64,000 nucleotides of DNA from contig NW_024467083.1 in the NCBI RefSeq assembly GCF_017591425.1, positions 15,925,001 through 15,989,000 on the forward strand, read 5' to 3'. Shown here in pieces: positions 1 to 12,589 of the stretch. Position 1 is the stretch's first letter; every line of letters begins with the position of its first letter. Under the pieces are notes generated by a model. It did not search any database and had not been told where the DNA came from. It saw only the letters and a program-made list of their open reading frames with translations. The stretch comes from Ochotona curzoniae. Lineage: Eukaryota; Chordata; Mammalia; Lagomorpha; Ochotonidae. The position numbers and the translations under genes are program-made.

Positions 1-1444
1 ATGGTAATTTTCTCCTGTGTAGTAGCTGAAAAAATGAATGCTTGGGGATGAAAGGTAGCTTGTATCGAGTAACAGGACTTCACTGAAGCAAAATATGGAT
101 TCCAACAGTGGCTTCTCCGTCTCCAAGATCAGTCTTTGCTTATCCAAAGAAAACTAAACACAATTCCAGTCCACTAACAGAAAGTACACGGCTACAGCAC
201 AGGCTGAACAAAAGCAGCTTGCAGCTTCACCTATCCTTTATCACATGTTTGCTGACCATAAATTTGTCTGAATTTATAAATTGGACAGTTCTCCTAAAAT
301 TTGGCTTTTCTTTAAAAATGAGAGAATTCAGTAATGCTGTATCTTAATTTTGACATGGTGGTCATTGCCCTGAACCACACAGCACTTGTTTTCCTGATGC
401 TGCGCAGGCCCAGGTGCTCAGCTCATCAGACAACAGCACTTGATTCTTCTTATATACACATTGATGCTTCGAGTTCATGATCTCCATGCTCAGTGATTGT
501 TGTAACAAGACATTTACCTTCTCAAGAAACAAGACACTGTGACAGCTCCAGACAATTTCAAGAATTTTAGATGCAGGAGGAGCAATTCGGTCTGCTTTCT
601 CGTGGTTACTCTTAAACAGGGTTTTCCAATCAAGATAGCACCTCACCTCTTATTTTTAAAATTTGGGAAACGATTTGTGTCTCAAAAACTAGCATTTTAA
701 GATCCTACACTCATACTCAATGTTAAAATTTTAGGACTTAGTCACTAACTACGATTGGATATATAAAGGTTGGTAATATTCTTCCGCACCCATATTTTAT
801 TTTTAAAACCTACGTCAACAAACATATTTAGAGAAAATTTTAAAGGTTTCAGGCAAAAGGGATTTATTTTATAAGTCCAAACAACTGCATGGGTAAATAT
901 ATTTTCTCTTCTTGTCCCTTTTTTTTCTGTCTAAAAGCTGAAAAATTTTTGAGAAATAATTTTTTAAATTTGTTGTGCATATAAAAATTTTAAACTCTGA
1001 ATTGCTATTAAAGAAAAATATTTTCTTATTTCTGTATATGGACCTGTTTTAGAACAAATTACTAATGTAATTATTTTTTACTGATTAAAATTCATTAAAA
1101 TGTTATTTAATATTTGCATTTACTTTATATTTACTGTGCAAGGGTATTTGTATTATCGTTGAAAGTCTTTGAATTCCATTGATCATGCTGATATTGGCAC
1201 TTACCATTAATGGCTTCAGTAGCTAAACATAGTTTCATAGGAGGTTAAACATTCAGCCTGGAAAATCGCCAAAAGAAATAAAAATACAGGAAAAAGGAGG
1301 CGCAACCTCCATGTCTGTGTCTGTTAGGGTTGCACTGTGATGAGGAAAGTCCCCTCAAAGTGGTTTTCATCCTTTTCCAGTTGTCTGCCAACCTATTTGA
1401 TGTCCATTTAATGCAAATATGATCTATATAAAAATTGAATAAAC
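1..1444. other. AT-rich intronic DNA, no recognised feature
   Basis: I recognise no repeat family, exon or RNA gene here. The short open frames have no resemblance to known proteins. The segment around 1090-1260 is repeat-free and looks complex enough to be conserved noncoding sequence, but that cannot be judged without an alignment. Confidence 0.5.
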
Positions 1445-1718
1445 GGGATTGATGTTCAACAAAGTGGGTTAAGATGCCTCTTGGGGCATGTTCCTCCCAT
1501 ATTTAAATCTTTAATTCTTGGCCAGCTTCCTGCTAATGTGCTCCCTGAGATAGCCAATGATGGTTCAAGTACTTAGATTCCTGCTACTCACAGAGGAAAT
1601 CAAAACTGAGTTCCAGGATCCCATGTTTGACCTGGCGAACCCCAATTGTTGCAAACATTTGGGAAATTAATCACAGATGTGAACTTTCTGCCCCTTTCTG
1701 CCTCTCAAATAAAAACTA
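1445..1718 (+). repeat. CSINE, old diverged copy
   Basis: It matches the lagomorph C-repeat in order: a tRNA-like head, then a block around TCCTGCTAATGTGC, a TTCCAGGATCC-type block, and a tail of CTGCCTCTCAAATAAAA. Divergence is high and no target-site duplication is evident, so this is an old insertion in the same orientation as the gene. Confidence 0.7.
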
Positions 1719-1987
1719 ATTTTAATGAAACAAATGTCCTACAACACTATTACATTTTGTACATCACAAAACATGTCAAAGTAGGATAATTTAAAGAATG
1801 AACTAACTAATTCAAAAATAGGTGTCCCAATATTATCATAAACTCCCTTTTTGGAGTACTTCATTCCATCTTCATTGTGTCTATCCCAGTTGTTCCCTAA
1901 AACCAATTCTGTGAAATGCCAGTTCAATGTTATCTTAATACATTCTAAAAGTTTGTGGGAAAATTTAATTTAGAGTATAAGTTCATT

Positions 1988-2197
1988 TTGCTGAGGTGGA
2001 TATTGTGCTGCAGTGGGGTAAGCCACCATGTGTTTCACCAACATCCTTTAATAGCCTGTCAGACTGTCTAGGATCAAGTTCTGCCTCTCATTCTGAAACC
2101 AGTTCCTATTCATGTTCCTGCAATTAGCAGGTGATGCATCACATACATGGAACCTGCCATCCATGTGGAGACTCAGATGCAGTGTCAAACAAGACAC
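1988..2197 (+). repeat. CSINE, old, 3'-truncated
   Basis: The head (GTGCTGCAGTGGGGTAAGCC) and the middle (CATGTGGAGACTCAGATG) fit the older C-repeat subfamily. The tail is missing where the G+C-rich tandem region begins, so that region may have inserted into or replaced the SINE 3' end. Confidence 0.65.
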
Positions 2198-2199
2198 CA

Positions 2200-4130
2200 A
2201 CCAGAATGCAAGATAACCAGATACAGGAGTGGATTCTGTGGCAGGGATATGTAGACCCTATCCTATGAAACTACAAGTGTTGCTGGTTAGCATGAAAGTT
2301 GGGATGGTGATGGGCTGAGCTAAGTGTGTTCATGGAACTCACCGATGTTCACTGGTACTGGGGCTGGGAACAAGTGGGGTAGGTCCAGACTATTACACTC
2401 ACACAAGCACCCTAAAACAGGGTGTGAGGCAGACTGGGCCACACCAACTCATACAAAGGCTGAGACAGATGGGGCAGGCCATGTTGGGCAAGGGCCAAGC
2501 ACCTGCTGGCATGCATGAGATCTGGGTCTGGAAGTGGCCCGAGGGGCTGGAACATGGGAAACTCCTCTAGTAGATGATTGCTCCCACTAATGAGCATATG
2601 GCCCAGGCCTGGATGTTAAGCAAGCTGGGCAGGGTAGCTCCAACTGCCAGCAGATGTATGAATTGGTTTTAGAAGGGGGCTGACCAAAGAGAGCCAAGAA
2701 AACCATTGCCTACTGGCAAGTGCAAAAACCAGGAGTAAGTGCAGATCATGCTTGGCTAGGAAGCCACACCTACTGGTTTGTATGAGTCAGGGATGAGAGC
2801 AGACTGAGCAGGGCCAGGTTACAGCACCTGCCAATGAGAGTTGGGACTAGGGACCAGCTAGGCCAGGTCAGGATGCAGCATCTAAAGGCAAAGAACAAGA
2901 CAGGGGAGGGGCTATGCCAAGTTGGGTCAGAACAACCACTGGCACTCACGAGCTCTGTGGCTGGGATCAGGCCTAATTAGGGAACTAAGAGGGTGCCCTG
3001 GCAGGGTTGTGGGTCCCACTGGTGAGTTTGGGGGCCAGAGTTGGGACTGAGGTCTGGTCTGGATATGCGGCAGTCTCCCTTGGCACAAGTGTGGACTGGT
3101 TCTGGGGAGTGAAAGACTGGGTTAACTCCAGCACCCACTGGAGCTCATGAGAACCAAGATGGATATAGGATGGGCTAGGCTAGGTCTCTGTCCCTGCTGT
3201 GCCATGTGTGAGCTGTGCCTGGGTATGGACCAGGCTTGGCTGGGCTGTAGTATCCACCAGTAAGAACTAGAACGAGTGCAGGCTGGTCAGCAAAGGCCAC
3301 TGTTCCAGCTAGGACAGGATGTGGACTAAGTAGGGTTGGCACATGTACCTATGGAAGAGGTTCTGATGGGGGGCTTGGCAACTGCTCTTTGGGACACAGT
3401 CCCTGCAGGTCAGTGCAAGAACCAAGAAAGGGAGCAACCCAGACCAGGCAAGGGAATGGTACTTTTTGGTTCTGGTCTGGGGCAAGTCAGGCTGGGCCAG
3501 TTCATATCACCCGCTGACAATTCTGAGAGCCAGAGTGGTGTGTGGGTCATGCCAGGTTGGGCTGCAACACCAGCCAGCTCATATTAGGGCCGGGACTGGT
3601 GGCCGGCTGGGCTACCAGGCTGTAGTCCTCACCAGCATGAGTTACAACTGGAGGTTGGCTGTGCCTGGCCAGGCTGCAGCACCCACTGGCAAATGCCAAG
3701 GTAAGACAGGCCATACCAGACTGGTATGCTATAGCACACAACCAGTACATGTGAAACCCTGGGGAAAGTAGGCGAACTCGGTAGGGTAGCTGCAGGGAGC
3801 TTCACTGCTGGGCCACTATTTTTATTGGTAAGCATGAGAGCTGGGACTGGGGGCAGACTAGGCACTTCCTGCTTGGGTTGCCACTCCCACTGGTGAGCAT
3901 GAGAAACAGGACTGGGACAGGCATGGTTAGACAGAAAGTGGCACCTGCCAGCACAGGTGTAGATGGCCGGCTAGTTGGATGAACTAGTCATCAATGCCAA
4001 TTGACATGTAAGAGAGCTGAATGGGATGTGTGACGGACTGGACAAGTCTGCTACACATACTGGCAACTATGGGAACCAGAACAGAGTGTGTGCCTGGTGG
4101 GAGTTATTGCAGGTCGCTCCAACTAGGCCG
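2200..4130. repeat. degenerate G+C-richer tandem repeat (minisatellite-like)
   Basis: About 1.9 kb in which a loose motif recurs many times with a period of very roughly 55-80 bp. Its elements are a CACCCACTGG-like start, GAGCATGAGA-like, GCTGGGACTGGG-like, then GGCTGGGCTGGGCTGCAG-like. Copies are clear near 2820-2990, 3000-3300, 3560-3700 and 3830-3920. The strand is purine/G-rich and visibly more G+C-rich than the surrounding intron. Units are strongly diverged, so it is old. It may be the tandem 5' region of a lagomorph retroelement rather than a free-standing satellite; I cannot name the family with confidence. Open frames across it are accidental. Confidence 0.6.
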
Positions 4131-4976
4131 TAGCTCCCATTGGTTTCAGTGAGGGCCAAGTGTGGCATGAGCAGGATCTGGCTGGACTTCAACACTCATT
4201 ATTTGTGAATAAGACTGAACTGGAGACAACTGACCTAGCAATTGCATCTAACAGTATGCGCATAGGCCAATTTGGGCAACGGACTGTGCCAGACCCTGTG
4301 TTGGCATGCACACACAAGAATAAGGTCTGGGATCACCTCAGATGAAGTTTCTTTGGGAATCCCCCCAACTGAACTGCTGGACTCAGAAGTCATACCATAC
4401 TGGAAACTGTAACTTCTATGGTTTGACCATGGAATGCATGTGTCAGAGCTAGGCCTCCTCAGTGGCTTAGATGGAGCAGCGGACAGCATATCCAGATGCA
4501 CATGGAGAATTTGGTAGCACACTCAAACCTGCAGAGGACACCTGGTACCATAACAGAGCACAGAGGACAGAAAAAAATCAATCAACTACCCCAGAAAAGA
4601 GTTGGCAGTGAATACCTGAGCAAACAGAGACTCTAATGTGGACTATGTCAGTCAGTGGAGTCTGGAGAAATTTCATTGCAATTAGAGTAGCAAGATCGGC
4701 AGCAATATAGAACTGTTGAACAAGATCACTTGAGCAGGACCCTTGGAGCATGCCCCTCATTGGGACCCTGGGATGATTGGGAGGCTGGGTGTGACTTCTC
4801 TTCTTATCTCTTCCCCCACCCCCCCAGATACAGGAAGGAAAAAAGAGAATGTCAAAACAAAAATAAAGTAATAGAAAACATAAATTGATTCTGCTGTAAA
4901 TATTTTTCATATTGTAGTATGCAGAAAATGTATCTTTTCTAAGATTGCATTGATTTTGCAAAAAAAAAAAAAAAAA
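4131..4976 (+). repeat. non-tandem tail of the G+C-richer element, ending near a poly(A) run
   Basis: The sequence downstream of the tandem array keeps the same richer composition to about 4870. It contains a C-run at 4815-4827 and then passes into AT-rich DNA with a run of 17 A at about 4960-4976. One reading is that 2200-4976 is a single retroelement with a terminal A-tail. I could not find convincing target-site duplications, so the right boundary is uncertain. Confidence 0.35.
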
Positions 4977-5824
4977 TTGCACCAAAAAACTCATACTTTT
5001 AACTCCACTTTCCCGCACCTTTGTTTTTCAGATAGGCCTCTATATGACTTTTTATTTTTAATAGGAGACTCCATTGTAAACCCTTTTGGAAAGAACACTC
5101 AAACAGCTAATATCACCCTGGTATCCCTTTCCAAAATCCTGGTCTTTTCAAGGTTTTTGAGCTTTACTTTAGCTTGCTGCTTGTCAGCCCCTTCCAGAGT
5201 TCTCCCTGGCTTAGAACTTATGTCCTTCTGTTTACATTAGAATGTAAGATGTTTTTGAACAAGCCTTACTGTAGGGCTTAGCCTTTCTTCCCCTTTTTGG
5301 CAGGAACTGTCATGTCTTGGCTTTTGACAAAATGTGTTAGTCTAGCTTCCACTTTTCTAGGATGAATTCTGGTCTTATTTAAAAAGAATGTAAGACAGAT
5401 CTATACTATAATTTGGAAATCACTATAAAGTCACCTGTTGTTCTTGATCTTCATCACATATGGGAACATTTGCTCTAACATTCTTATTCCTATGAACCAG
5501 TCATCACTTCATATTGATGATGATAACCAGGTTACTGTTAATCAGACCATCTCAAGAACATTTTAAATTCTTGCTTTGTGGAAAACATAATCATCAGGGC
5601 TCAAGTGAAACAAAGTATCATTTGGATTTTGCTCCATGCTTACTCTCTGTATCAACATTGGTCACTAATAAAAAACTACTGTATTTTTTTACACACAAAA
5701 ACAAAACCAAATTAGAAGAAAGAATTTCAAATGCTCTAAACATAAAAAAATAGTGTTTGGAGAGATAGGTATCTTTAAACTAATTTAATATGTGAGTGTA
5801 TTGAAACATCACTTCTTACCCCAT
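4977..5824. other. AT-rich intronic DNA, no recognised feature
   Basis: Unique-looking AT-rich sequence without exon-like conservation or an assignable repeat. The open frame near 5514-5753 has no protein resemblance. Confidence 0.5.
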
Positions 5825-5840
5825 AAAAAATGTACTGTAT

Positions 5841-6170
5841 TGGGCCCGGTGCGGTGGCGCAAGTGGCGCAAGTGGTTAAGGTCCTCACCTTGCACACCTG
5901 GGATCCCATATGGGTGCTAGTTCTAATCCCGGCAGCCCTGCTTCCCTTCCAGCTCCCTGCCTGTGGCCTGGGAAAGCAGTGGAGGACAGCCCAAAGCTTT
6001 GGGACCCTGCACCCGCGTGGGAGACCCGGAAGAGGCTCCTGGCTTCAGATCGGCATAGCATCGGCCGTTGCGCTCTCTTGGGGAGTGAATCATCGGAGGG
6101 AAGATCTTCCTCTCTGTCTCTCCTCTCTGTATATCCGCCTTTCCAATAAAAACATAATAAAACATATTTT
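5841..6170 (+). repeat. CSINE, well preserved, with target-site duplication
   Basis: A nearly full-length C-repeat. It has a GGGCCCGG head, a Pol III B box around GTTCTAATCCC (~5919-5929), the GTGGCCTGGGAAAGCAGT and GAGACCCGGAAGAGGCTCC blocks, and a CTCTCTGTCTCTCC tail followed by A-rich sequence. It is flanked by a 16-bp direct repeat (5825-5840 AAAAAATGTACTGTAT; 6171-6186 with one mismatch), direct evidence of retrotransposition. The nonamer GGCGCAAGT is duplicated in tandem at 5856-5873 in the head. This is among the youngest SINE copies in the window. Confidence 0.93.
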
Positions 6171-6186
6171 AAAAAATGTACTATAT

Positions 6187-8929
6187 CACTTTCTTTTTAA
6201 AATATAAACAAGAACTTCAGAAAAATTCATGGAAATGGAACAGATAAAACACAGTGTCAATTAACTTTTTGAAGACTCCTCGGATCTGAAAATCATTCTG
6301 CTAAAAATAATTTTGACTCACTTTGGTCACACAATTGTGACTACTCATAATTATCTTTCCCATTTGTCCTGTGTATACCAACCCTCACGGCATCAACACA
6401 CGAGGCTGCCGAGGTACTCTTCCTTGGAGAAATGCTTCTCTTTGAAAAACCCTTGGTTGGTTCACAAACACATTCTAAAGATTAGCTTGATGTTTCATTC
6501 TGTTTTATTTCATATTTTCTTACTACAATAGTAAGATATGATTTGGCCACCAGACGTTAATAAATGACTGTGTTTAAAGTTTGCCAACATTTGTTTTGAA
6601 GCTTGGGCTGTCCACCATTCAATAAATAGAGTAAATATTTTCCCTTGTGCTGTAGGCTCATGAGCCATCAAATACTGTACTAAAACAATACTGATTCTGC
6701 AGCAGGATAAAAAAAGAAAGCCGGCAATAAGAACAATGTGATTTTATGCTTTAATATCTAATATTAGAGCCAAAGTCCAATATAAAATAATCTAATATTT
6801 AAAACTCAATATCTTCTGACTTCCCAGTTCTGAAATCACTTGAGTAGACCAGTGCAATCCATTCAGAACAAGTAGATTTTCCACTGAGATGGTCCTGAAC
6901 TAATACTGAGGAAGATTTAAAATTGCCTAAAATCAATCCTTATATTGGTTCTTGTTAGTGAAAGTTAACCACAGCAGATTAATGAGATTACAAAGTGAGG
7001 AATAAGGGAGACATTTATTCAATCAACTTAACAGTGGAGCATCCTGCTACTGACTAAAAATATATAACCATTATATGAGGAAGTTTTCTGTATTAGGAGT
7101 CTGTTATGTGTTTCTAAGTTACCATGTTGATACTAGCAATTTAGGCTTATACTAACTTCTTTCATGAATATGTTTAGTGTTTACTTTTCTGTATATTTCT
7201 TTGCACTCTGTTATCAAACCTTTGACAGCCTTACAAGTGTTTAATCCTTTTCCCTATTTAAACTACTATCTCATTTTTTCCTGCCTCCAGTTTTAGACTT
7301 CCCTAATGAGTGTTTTGAATGTCTTTCTCTTTTAAAAAATCATTGTACTATTCTCTAGGAAAATGGTTTTGCCTCAACATCTATTACAGCAAATATTTCC
7401 AAGGTCAGTGACAACCACTTTCAAGGCAAATCAAAAGATTTTTCTAACTCCTTATCATCTCTCAAATATCTGGAACTATTGATCATATACTTCCCCCCCC
7501 CCGCATTTTCAAAGAATTGTTTTTACTGTATTCTCTGGGATATGAATTGCCTTTTCATTTTCTTGGGTAGCAGATTAAATTTTTATTTCTCTCCTTGTAC
7601 ACACATTCAACTATCTAGAGTGGCCTAAATTAGATATATTATCTCAAATATGGGTTTGAGGTACTATATATAAAATCAGCTTTAAGCACATTTTGTGTTC
7701 TAGCATTTATGACCTAGTTCATAGAGTCTTCTCCCATCTAGAGGAGTCGATGAGCTCTCTGTATGATGGCACATGGGAGCATCTCCAGAAAAATGAACTC
7801 TTGCACTCGACTCCTAAATTCTAATATAATGTATTGACCAATATTGACTCAATTAATATTAAATTTAAAGAATTTCTAATTACTTTCTTGGGATCACCTT
7901 GATCCTATTGCAGTTTGATTATTGACTATAGAATTAACATCATTTTTCATGCAATTTGTGAAGAAATTTTTTGTTGTTTTTACATCTGATCTTTGTCTTT
8001 TTAAACCATGAAAAACACAAGAATCATACAATTCTGACAAGACTCTTCATCACTCTGTTTCTCGAGGTAAGCTTTGTCTTTGCTAACTGGTTAGACTGCG
8101 TGTGTGTTGCATGTCTTCATGTATGAGTTTACAAGAAGCTGAGAAACACCTCAGAAAAGTAGCTCCATGTTCCAATTCATTATAGAAGAGGTGACACCAG
8201 GTATTCATTCCAACTGTGCAACCATGAAAATGACGATTCCATTTTAGTCCAACACTAATACTCTCACACAACACTAATTTCCAGCTCACAAGTTTTTATG
8301 GCTTCTTCCTAATCTACTCCTATATTTATTGGTTTCTGTCTTCCAGTACTTATCCCGGTCCAAGATTCTACTCATATTATCTCCATTAGTCCTTTGTGCT
8401 TGACTTTCACTCTTGTGACTACTTTCACGATGTTAACATAGCTTGTTACTTTCTCAGGTTGCAATTTGCAGCTCTATTCCCTTGTCAAAAATATCTCCAT
8501 AGGAACATTCATGCTTCTTCTACTGTTCCTGTGAGTTTTGCTTTGTCCTCTGCACTCTTGGGTCTTTGTTTCATGAACTAGTGTCCTGTGTAAGAAAGAT
8601 ATTTGAAGAATCCAAAGGGATATACTGGATTTGTAATAAAATAAGCACATAGTAGCTAAAAGAAGATAATAAAGAAGGGGAAGAAACCAAGAGAGATAAG
8701 GGAGCTTATGCATGCTATGCTCAAAATTCAGTTAATGGGAACTTAAGTGAGGTTGGAAAGACTTGTGAGTTAGTAACTATGCGTGCAGGAAATGTATAGA
8801 GAAATAAGAATGAGACCTTCAAAATACTGTGTATTTTAAATTGAGTCTCTAAGGTCTTTTACTTCCCACCACCCTCACTTTCAGTTGCTGGTTTCAAAAC
8901 TACTGTTTCTCAAGCGGAAATGCTAATAT
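6187..8929. other. AT-rich intronic DNA, no recognised feature
   Basis: 2.7 kb of AT-rich DNA with short homopolymers, including a run of ten C at 7493-7502. I recognise no repeat family or exon. Confidence 0.45.
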
Positions 8930-9130
8930 CAAGTTAGTATTAAATAGAAACCTTATTATCATCACTTCCACTGTCTTCCAGGCAAAACATCTTGATGTCC
9001 TTATTGATTCTTGCATGCCTGTGTTCTATGGTACCAATCAATTCTATTCCTACTGGATCTCCCATCACTTTTATGTTCAAATTAATCCAACTCCTTATTC
9101 CATGGCTAGACAATTGAAACTGATTCCTAC
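8930..9130 (+). repeat. possible L2 LINE fragment
   Basis: The block AAACATCTTGATGTCCTTAT...ACCAATCAATTCTATTC resembles the L2 stretch encoding the end of the reverse transcriptase (CTTGA.TCTTCC...CCAATC...CTGTCGATTCTACC), in the gene orientation. Divergence is high, so this is a tentative call. Confidence 0.4.
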
Positions 9131-9771
9131 ATGGTTCACCCCCCCACTCAGATTTATCCCCCTTTAATTCTACCCGGTATCTGAGTTACCATGAAAGTCC
9201 ACTGTTTCTGAGGATACCTCCGTACCTGCCATAGAGGTCCATGGAATTGGAGTTACAGTTACAACCAGTTCCAGATGTTTCCTGAACCCACATGAGTTGT
9301 GTTTGTTTGCAAATAACGAACACAAAGTTTTTATCACAATAAACTAGTATTTGAGATTTGGATAGTATCTAAGCCAAAAAAGTCAATGATTATACTCTAT
9401 TTTTAACTTAATAATCTGGTATCAATTCCTGCAGGAGAAACACAGTTGAATTAGAAGGCATATCATGTCTCCACTTTTGGAGAATTATCATAGTTTCATG
9501 TAAAAAAGCTAGTTATCAAAGTTCTAATTTTACATCCTTTTGCATGCCCATCATGTATTGGTTATTCAACCATATGCTAGAAATATTACTGAATGTAAAG
9601 ATGAATAAAATGCCTAGGATTGTTTGCATTCCCACTCCTAGGTTTTAATGGCATCTTGATTTTGTTTCTTCATGATTTAAATGAGATGACACATAATTGT
9701 GGATTTAACGTAAACATTTTGGTTTTCTGTGGAAAAGAATTCGGAAAACTAATGAAGATGATTAACCATAT

Positions 9772-10193
9772 GTCATGGTTTAGAATATAAGCTGAGCATC
9801 CTCAAAGGCCCAGGTGTTAGTCTAGCTCCCAAGACATCAACTATGGAATAAGGGTGAAAACATCATTGAATTTTGGAGTCTGAAGATAAGACCTTAGTAA
9901 CTGGCTAGATTGGATTAGGCTGTTGAAGTGCATCCAGTGATGGCATCAGTATGGCTCCATAATGAATCACAAGCACATGAAGGAAAGATGTGCTTCCCTC
10001 TTTCCAACTCTCTCTGCATCTCACTTGTGCTGTGATTACAGTTCTTTCTTCAGCTTCAGCACATGCCAAAAATCAATGGAGTCACCCAAACATGGACTGT
10101 GAACCTCCAAAACAGTGAGCAGAAGTAAACTTTCTTTCTTTCTAAATAGCTTCTTTCTATTATATTAGTTGAAGCAATGAAATGACAATACTC
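9772..10193 (+). mobile_element. solitary LTR, ERVL-MaLR type
   Basis: The order of blocks matches MaLR (MST/THE/ORR1-like) LTRs: a GTTTAGAATATAAGCTGAG start, ...TTTTGGAGTCTG..., CCAGTGATGGCATCAGTATG, CTCTCTGCATCTCACTTGTGC, and ...GTGAACCTCCAAAACAGTGAGC followed by AAGTAAACTTTCTTTC, ending in ...AAATGACAATACT. There is no internal retroviral sequence beside it, so it is a solo LTR, an inert relic of an ancient endogenous element. The exact subfamily needs RepeatMasker. Confidence 0.75.
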
Positions 10194-11317
10194 CTCTACT
10201 ACAAAAACCATAATTTCCTCTTTTCCTATTAGCCAAATCTGAGCATTTCTATCCAGGTTTACGCATTCTCTAAAATTAAATTATCATTGTATGCTTAAAC
10301 ATGTTTCCCATCGCTTCATAATCCACCCCTGCTTTCCTAAACATTAGGTTTATTTTCTCCTTACAAGCAGGCTTAAACCATTTACATTGATAAGACCCCT
10401 TGATATTTTGAAACTCTGTATCTTCTATTAGAATAGTAGGTGCTTCCTGGGGAATTGTAAAGAACAAATGAAATGGCAAATAAAAAGCCTCTTTCAAATT
10501 CTCAGTCATAAACATTGGTCAGTAGTCCTAGATCCTTCTATATTTCTGAAAGATAATGTCTTATTCACCTAGGCAAACCTAAGACATTTTTCAAAACTAA
10601 CTTTCCACCTCCTCTAAATGTACCCTAATGACGTACTTTTATACCTCTCTCTAACCATAGATTTTCTTATACTTACTGTCAGTGAATTAGATGATTTTAA
10701 CTGCTTATCTCATTTCTATAGAGCCTACCCAAAGTAGCCCTCTAAAACACATTTTTTAAACAATTTTTCGATGCAATACATTTTTATCTTTTCTTGCTAT
10801 TGCATTACAGTGATGAGGCAGAATTAATTTTATTTTGAACTAATCTATAACATAGAGTGTAATGCTTAGCTTAGGATAGACACTAATTCTGGTATTTAAT
10901 TTGCTCTAGCCCATGATAGTGGCTGCAGTAGATTAAAGTTACTCCCGTCATACAAATAAGTGAAGAATATATTTGTTGTTGGTTATACAACAAGAGAATT
11001 ATGAAAGTGTTGATCTAAATAAAATTCATTGCACTTTACTTAAATGTTGTACTAATGTATATAGTAAACTATGACACTAGGTGTGAACTTGAACAAGTAC
11101 AATTTTAAAAACTGGATTCAAAGAAACTGCATTTTTAGGCTGGAAATGCTGGAAATAGAACACGTTGTGGAGAAATAAATGAATGGAATCAACTAAAAAG
11201 AAGGAAAGAATGAGGAAGAGTGATTTTAGTTGAGATGGACATGAAATACATCTGTATCCAAGACAGTGAAAAGATCAGGTTCATAAAACCAATAGAGTTC
11301 ATGGAACATTCATTTCT
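10194..11317. other. AT-rich intronic DNA, no recognised feature
   Basis: Unique-looking AT-rich DNA. The open frame antisense at 10276-10515 has no recognisable protein family. Confidence 0.45.
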
Positions 11318-11636
11318 TTCTTTCTTTTTTTAACATTTATTTAGTTTCATACACTTGAAAAGCAGAGTGAAAGCAAGAATGAGAGAGAGAGAGAGCTTCT
11401 ATCTGGTGTTTCACTCCCCAAGTGCCATAAGAGTCAGGGTGGGTGCATCAGGCTGAAGCAATCAACCTGGCGGAATCTACCTAGAACTCTCAGTCTGGGT
11501 GGCAGGGTGCCTCACAGGATGCACCAGCAGAAGGCTGGATGGGAAACGCAGGTGCACGATTCAAACCAACAACTCTGATATGTGATGCAGTAATCCCAAC
11601 CTTCAACTCAACCAATTGCTCCACAACTCTTGTCCT
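11318..11636 (-). repeat. CSINE, antisense
   Basis: The reverse complement of a C-repeat: on the + strand a T-rich start, GAGAGAGAGAGAGA, the TTTCACTCCCCAAG block, GGCTGGATGGGAA, and an end in CAATTGCTCC-like head sequence. It is diverged and of middle age. Confidence 0.75.
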
Positions 11637-12589
11637 CAGAGATTGTCATTTAAAGAGAGGTTCAATAAGCAGCTTGTGTAACTGAGTGACCCTGAGGGAT
11701 AAGCTTGATTAGCCTATGAGTCAACTCTGGACTCAGATTTCAGATTCTCCACGGAAGCATGTTCCTCTTTACAAAAGAACATGTCTGGTTCCCTGTTCTA
11801 CAGTCATTTCTACATCATCTCTTGCATCATTTTTCAAATATTTTCCCAACTGAAGATGCTTTTTGCCCAGGCCTTATAAAGGTATGAGCAGCCCATTCTC
11901 TGGTTCCCCTCCCTTGTAGTTTCATTTAGTTCTTCATACTTGCTAAGAACAAATCAAGTTTTTTGGTGTTTAGCTCCTCCCCAAAAGGATGGTACATGTT
12001 GCACTAGTGCAGCAAAATAAGACTAGGAACACAGACATTCCCTACTGAAGTTACTAAGAGAAATGTTGTTTTGACTGGTAGAGAAGATGAGGACAGAATG
12101 AATACTTGGAAAAGACTCCTAAGAGAGCAAGGACATGTATGTCCTTTGTCTTCCTCCTTACACTAACTGTGTCAGTCACCCACAAATCACGAACACTTGC
12201 AGTTAGATTGTTGCTTTTGTAATTGTTGCATTATATATTACATCGTAACAATTCTTTCTACACCTAAAGACATGATTAGTTCTAAGTCTTGGCTGGCTGA
12301 TTCCTAGTCACCAATCAATTTATGGGCATATTCTCTCAATCTTAACATAGTAATTCTTACATCTTTAATTTATGTTGTCCTCTTCCTGGCTTTCTATAGT
12401 TATGCCATTCTTGTTTTCTTTAAGTCAGAAAATTTTTGTTACATGTGTACTATTTGACAATTATTGATCTCCCAAAACTAATGTACTCAATATGATGAGT
12501 TCTGGTGATGGTACAGGTGATAGTATATTCAGACAGTACAAGGGATAGTACAGTATTTACATGACAGTACAAGTGATTTACTGTATTAT
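11637..12589. other. AT-rich intronic DNA; short degenerate repeat at 12500-12600
   Basis: No recognised family. Around 12500-12600 a loose motif (ACAGTACAAGTGAT-like) recurs about four times, a small degenerate tandem repeat. Confidence 0.4.

Noticed and set aside
3336..3865. Open frames in the G+C-richer region
   Set aside because: Several overlap on both strands in the tandem array, have no family resemblance and shift frame between units.
2200..4130. CRISPR array or protein-coding tandem repeat
   Set aside because: Units are degenerate with no constant repeat plus unique-spacer layout, and the host DNA is mammalian. The reading frames are not maintained between units.
5842..5930. tRNA gene
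   Set aside because: The A- and B-box-like words belong to the tRNA-derived head of a CSINE. No cloverleaf with an anticodon arm could be built.
5830..6207. Open frames of 79-125 aa within the SINE on both strands
   Set aside because: The same translations recur at other C-repeat copies (43069, 51646, 52748, 22650), showing they are SINE-derived and not genes.
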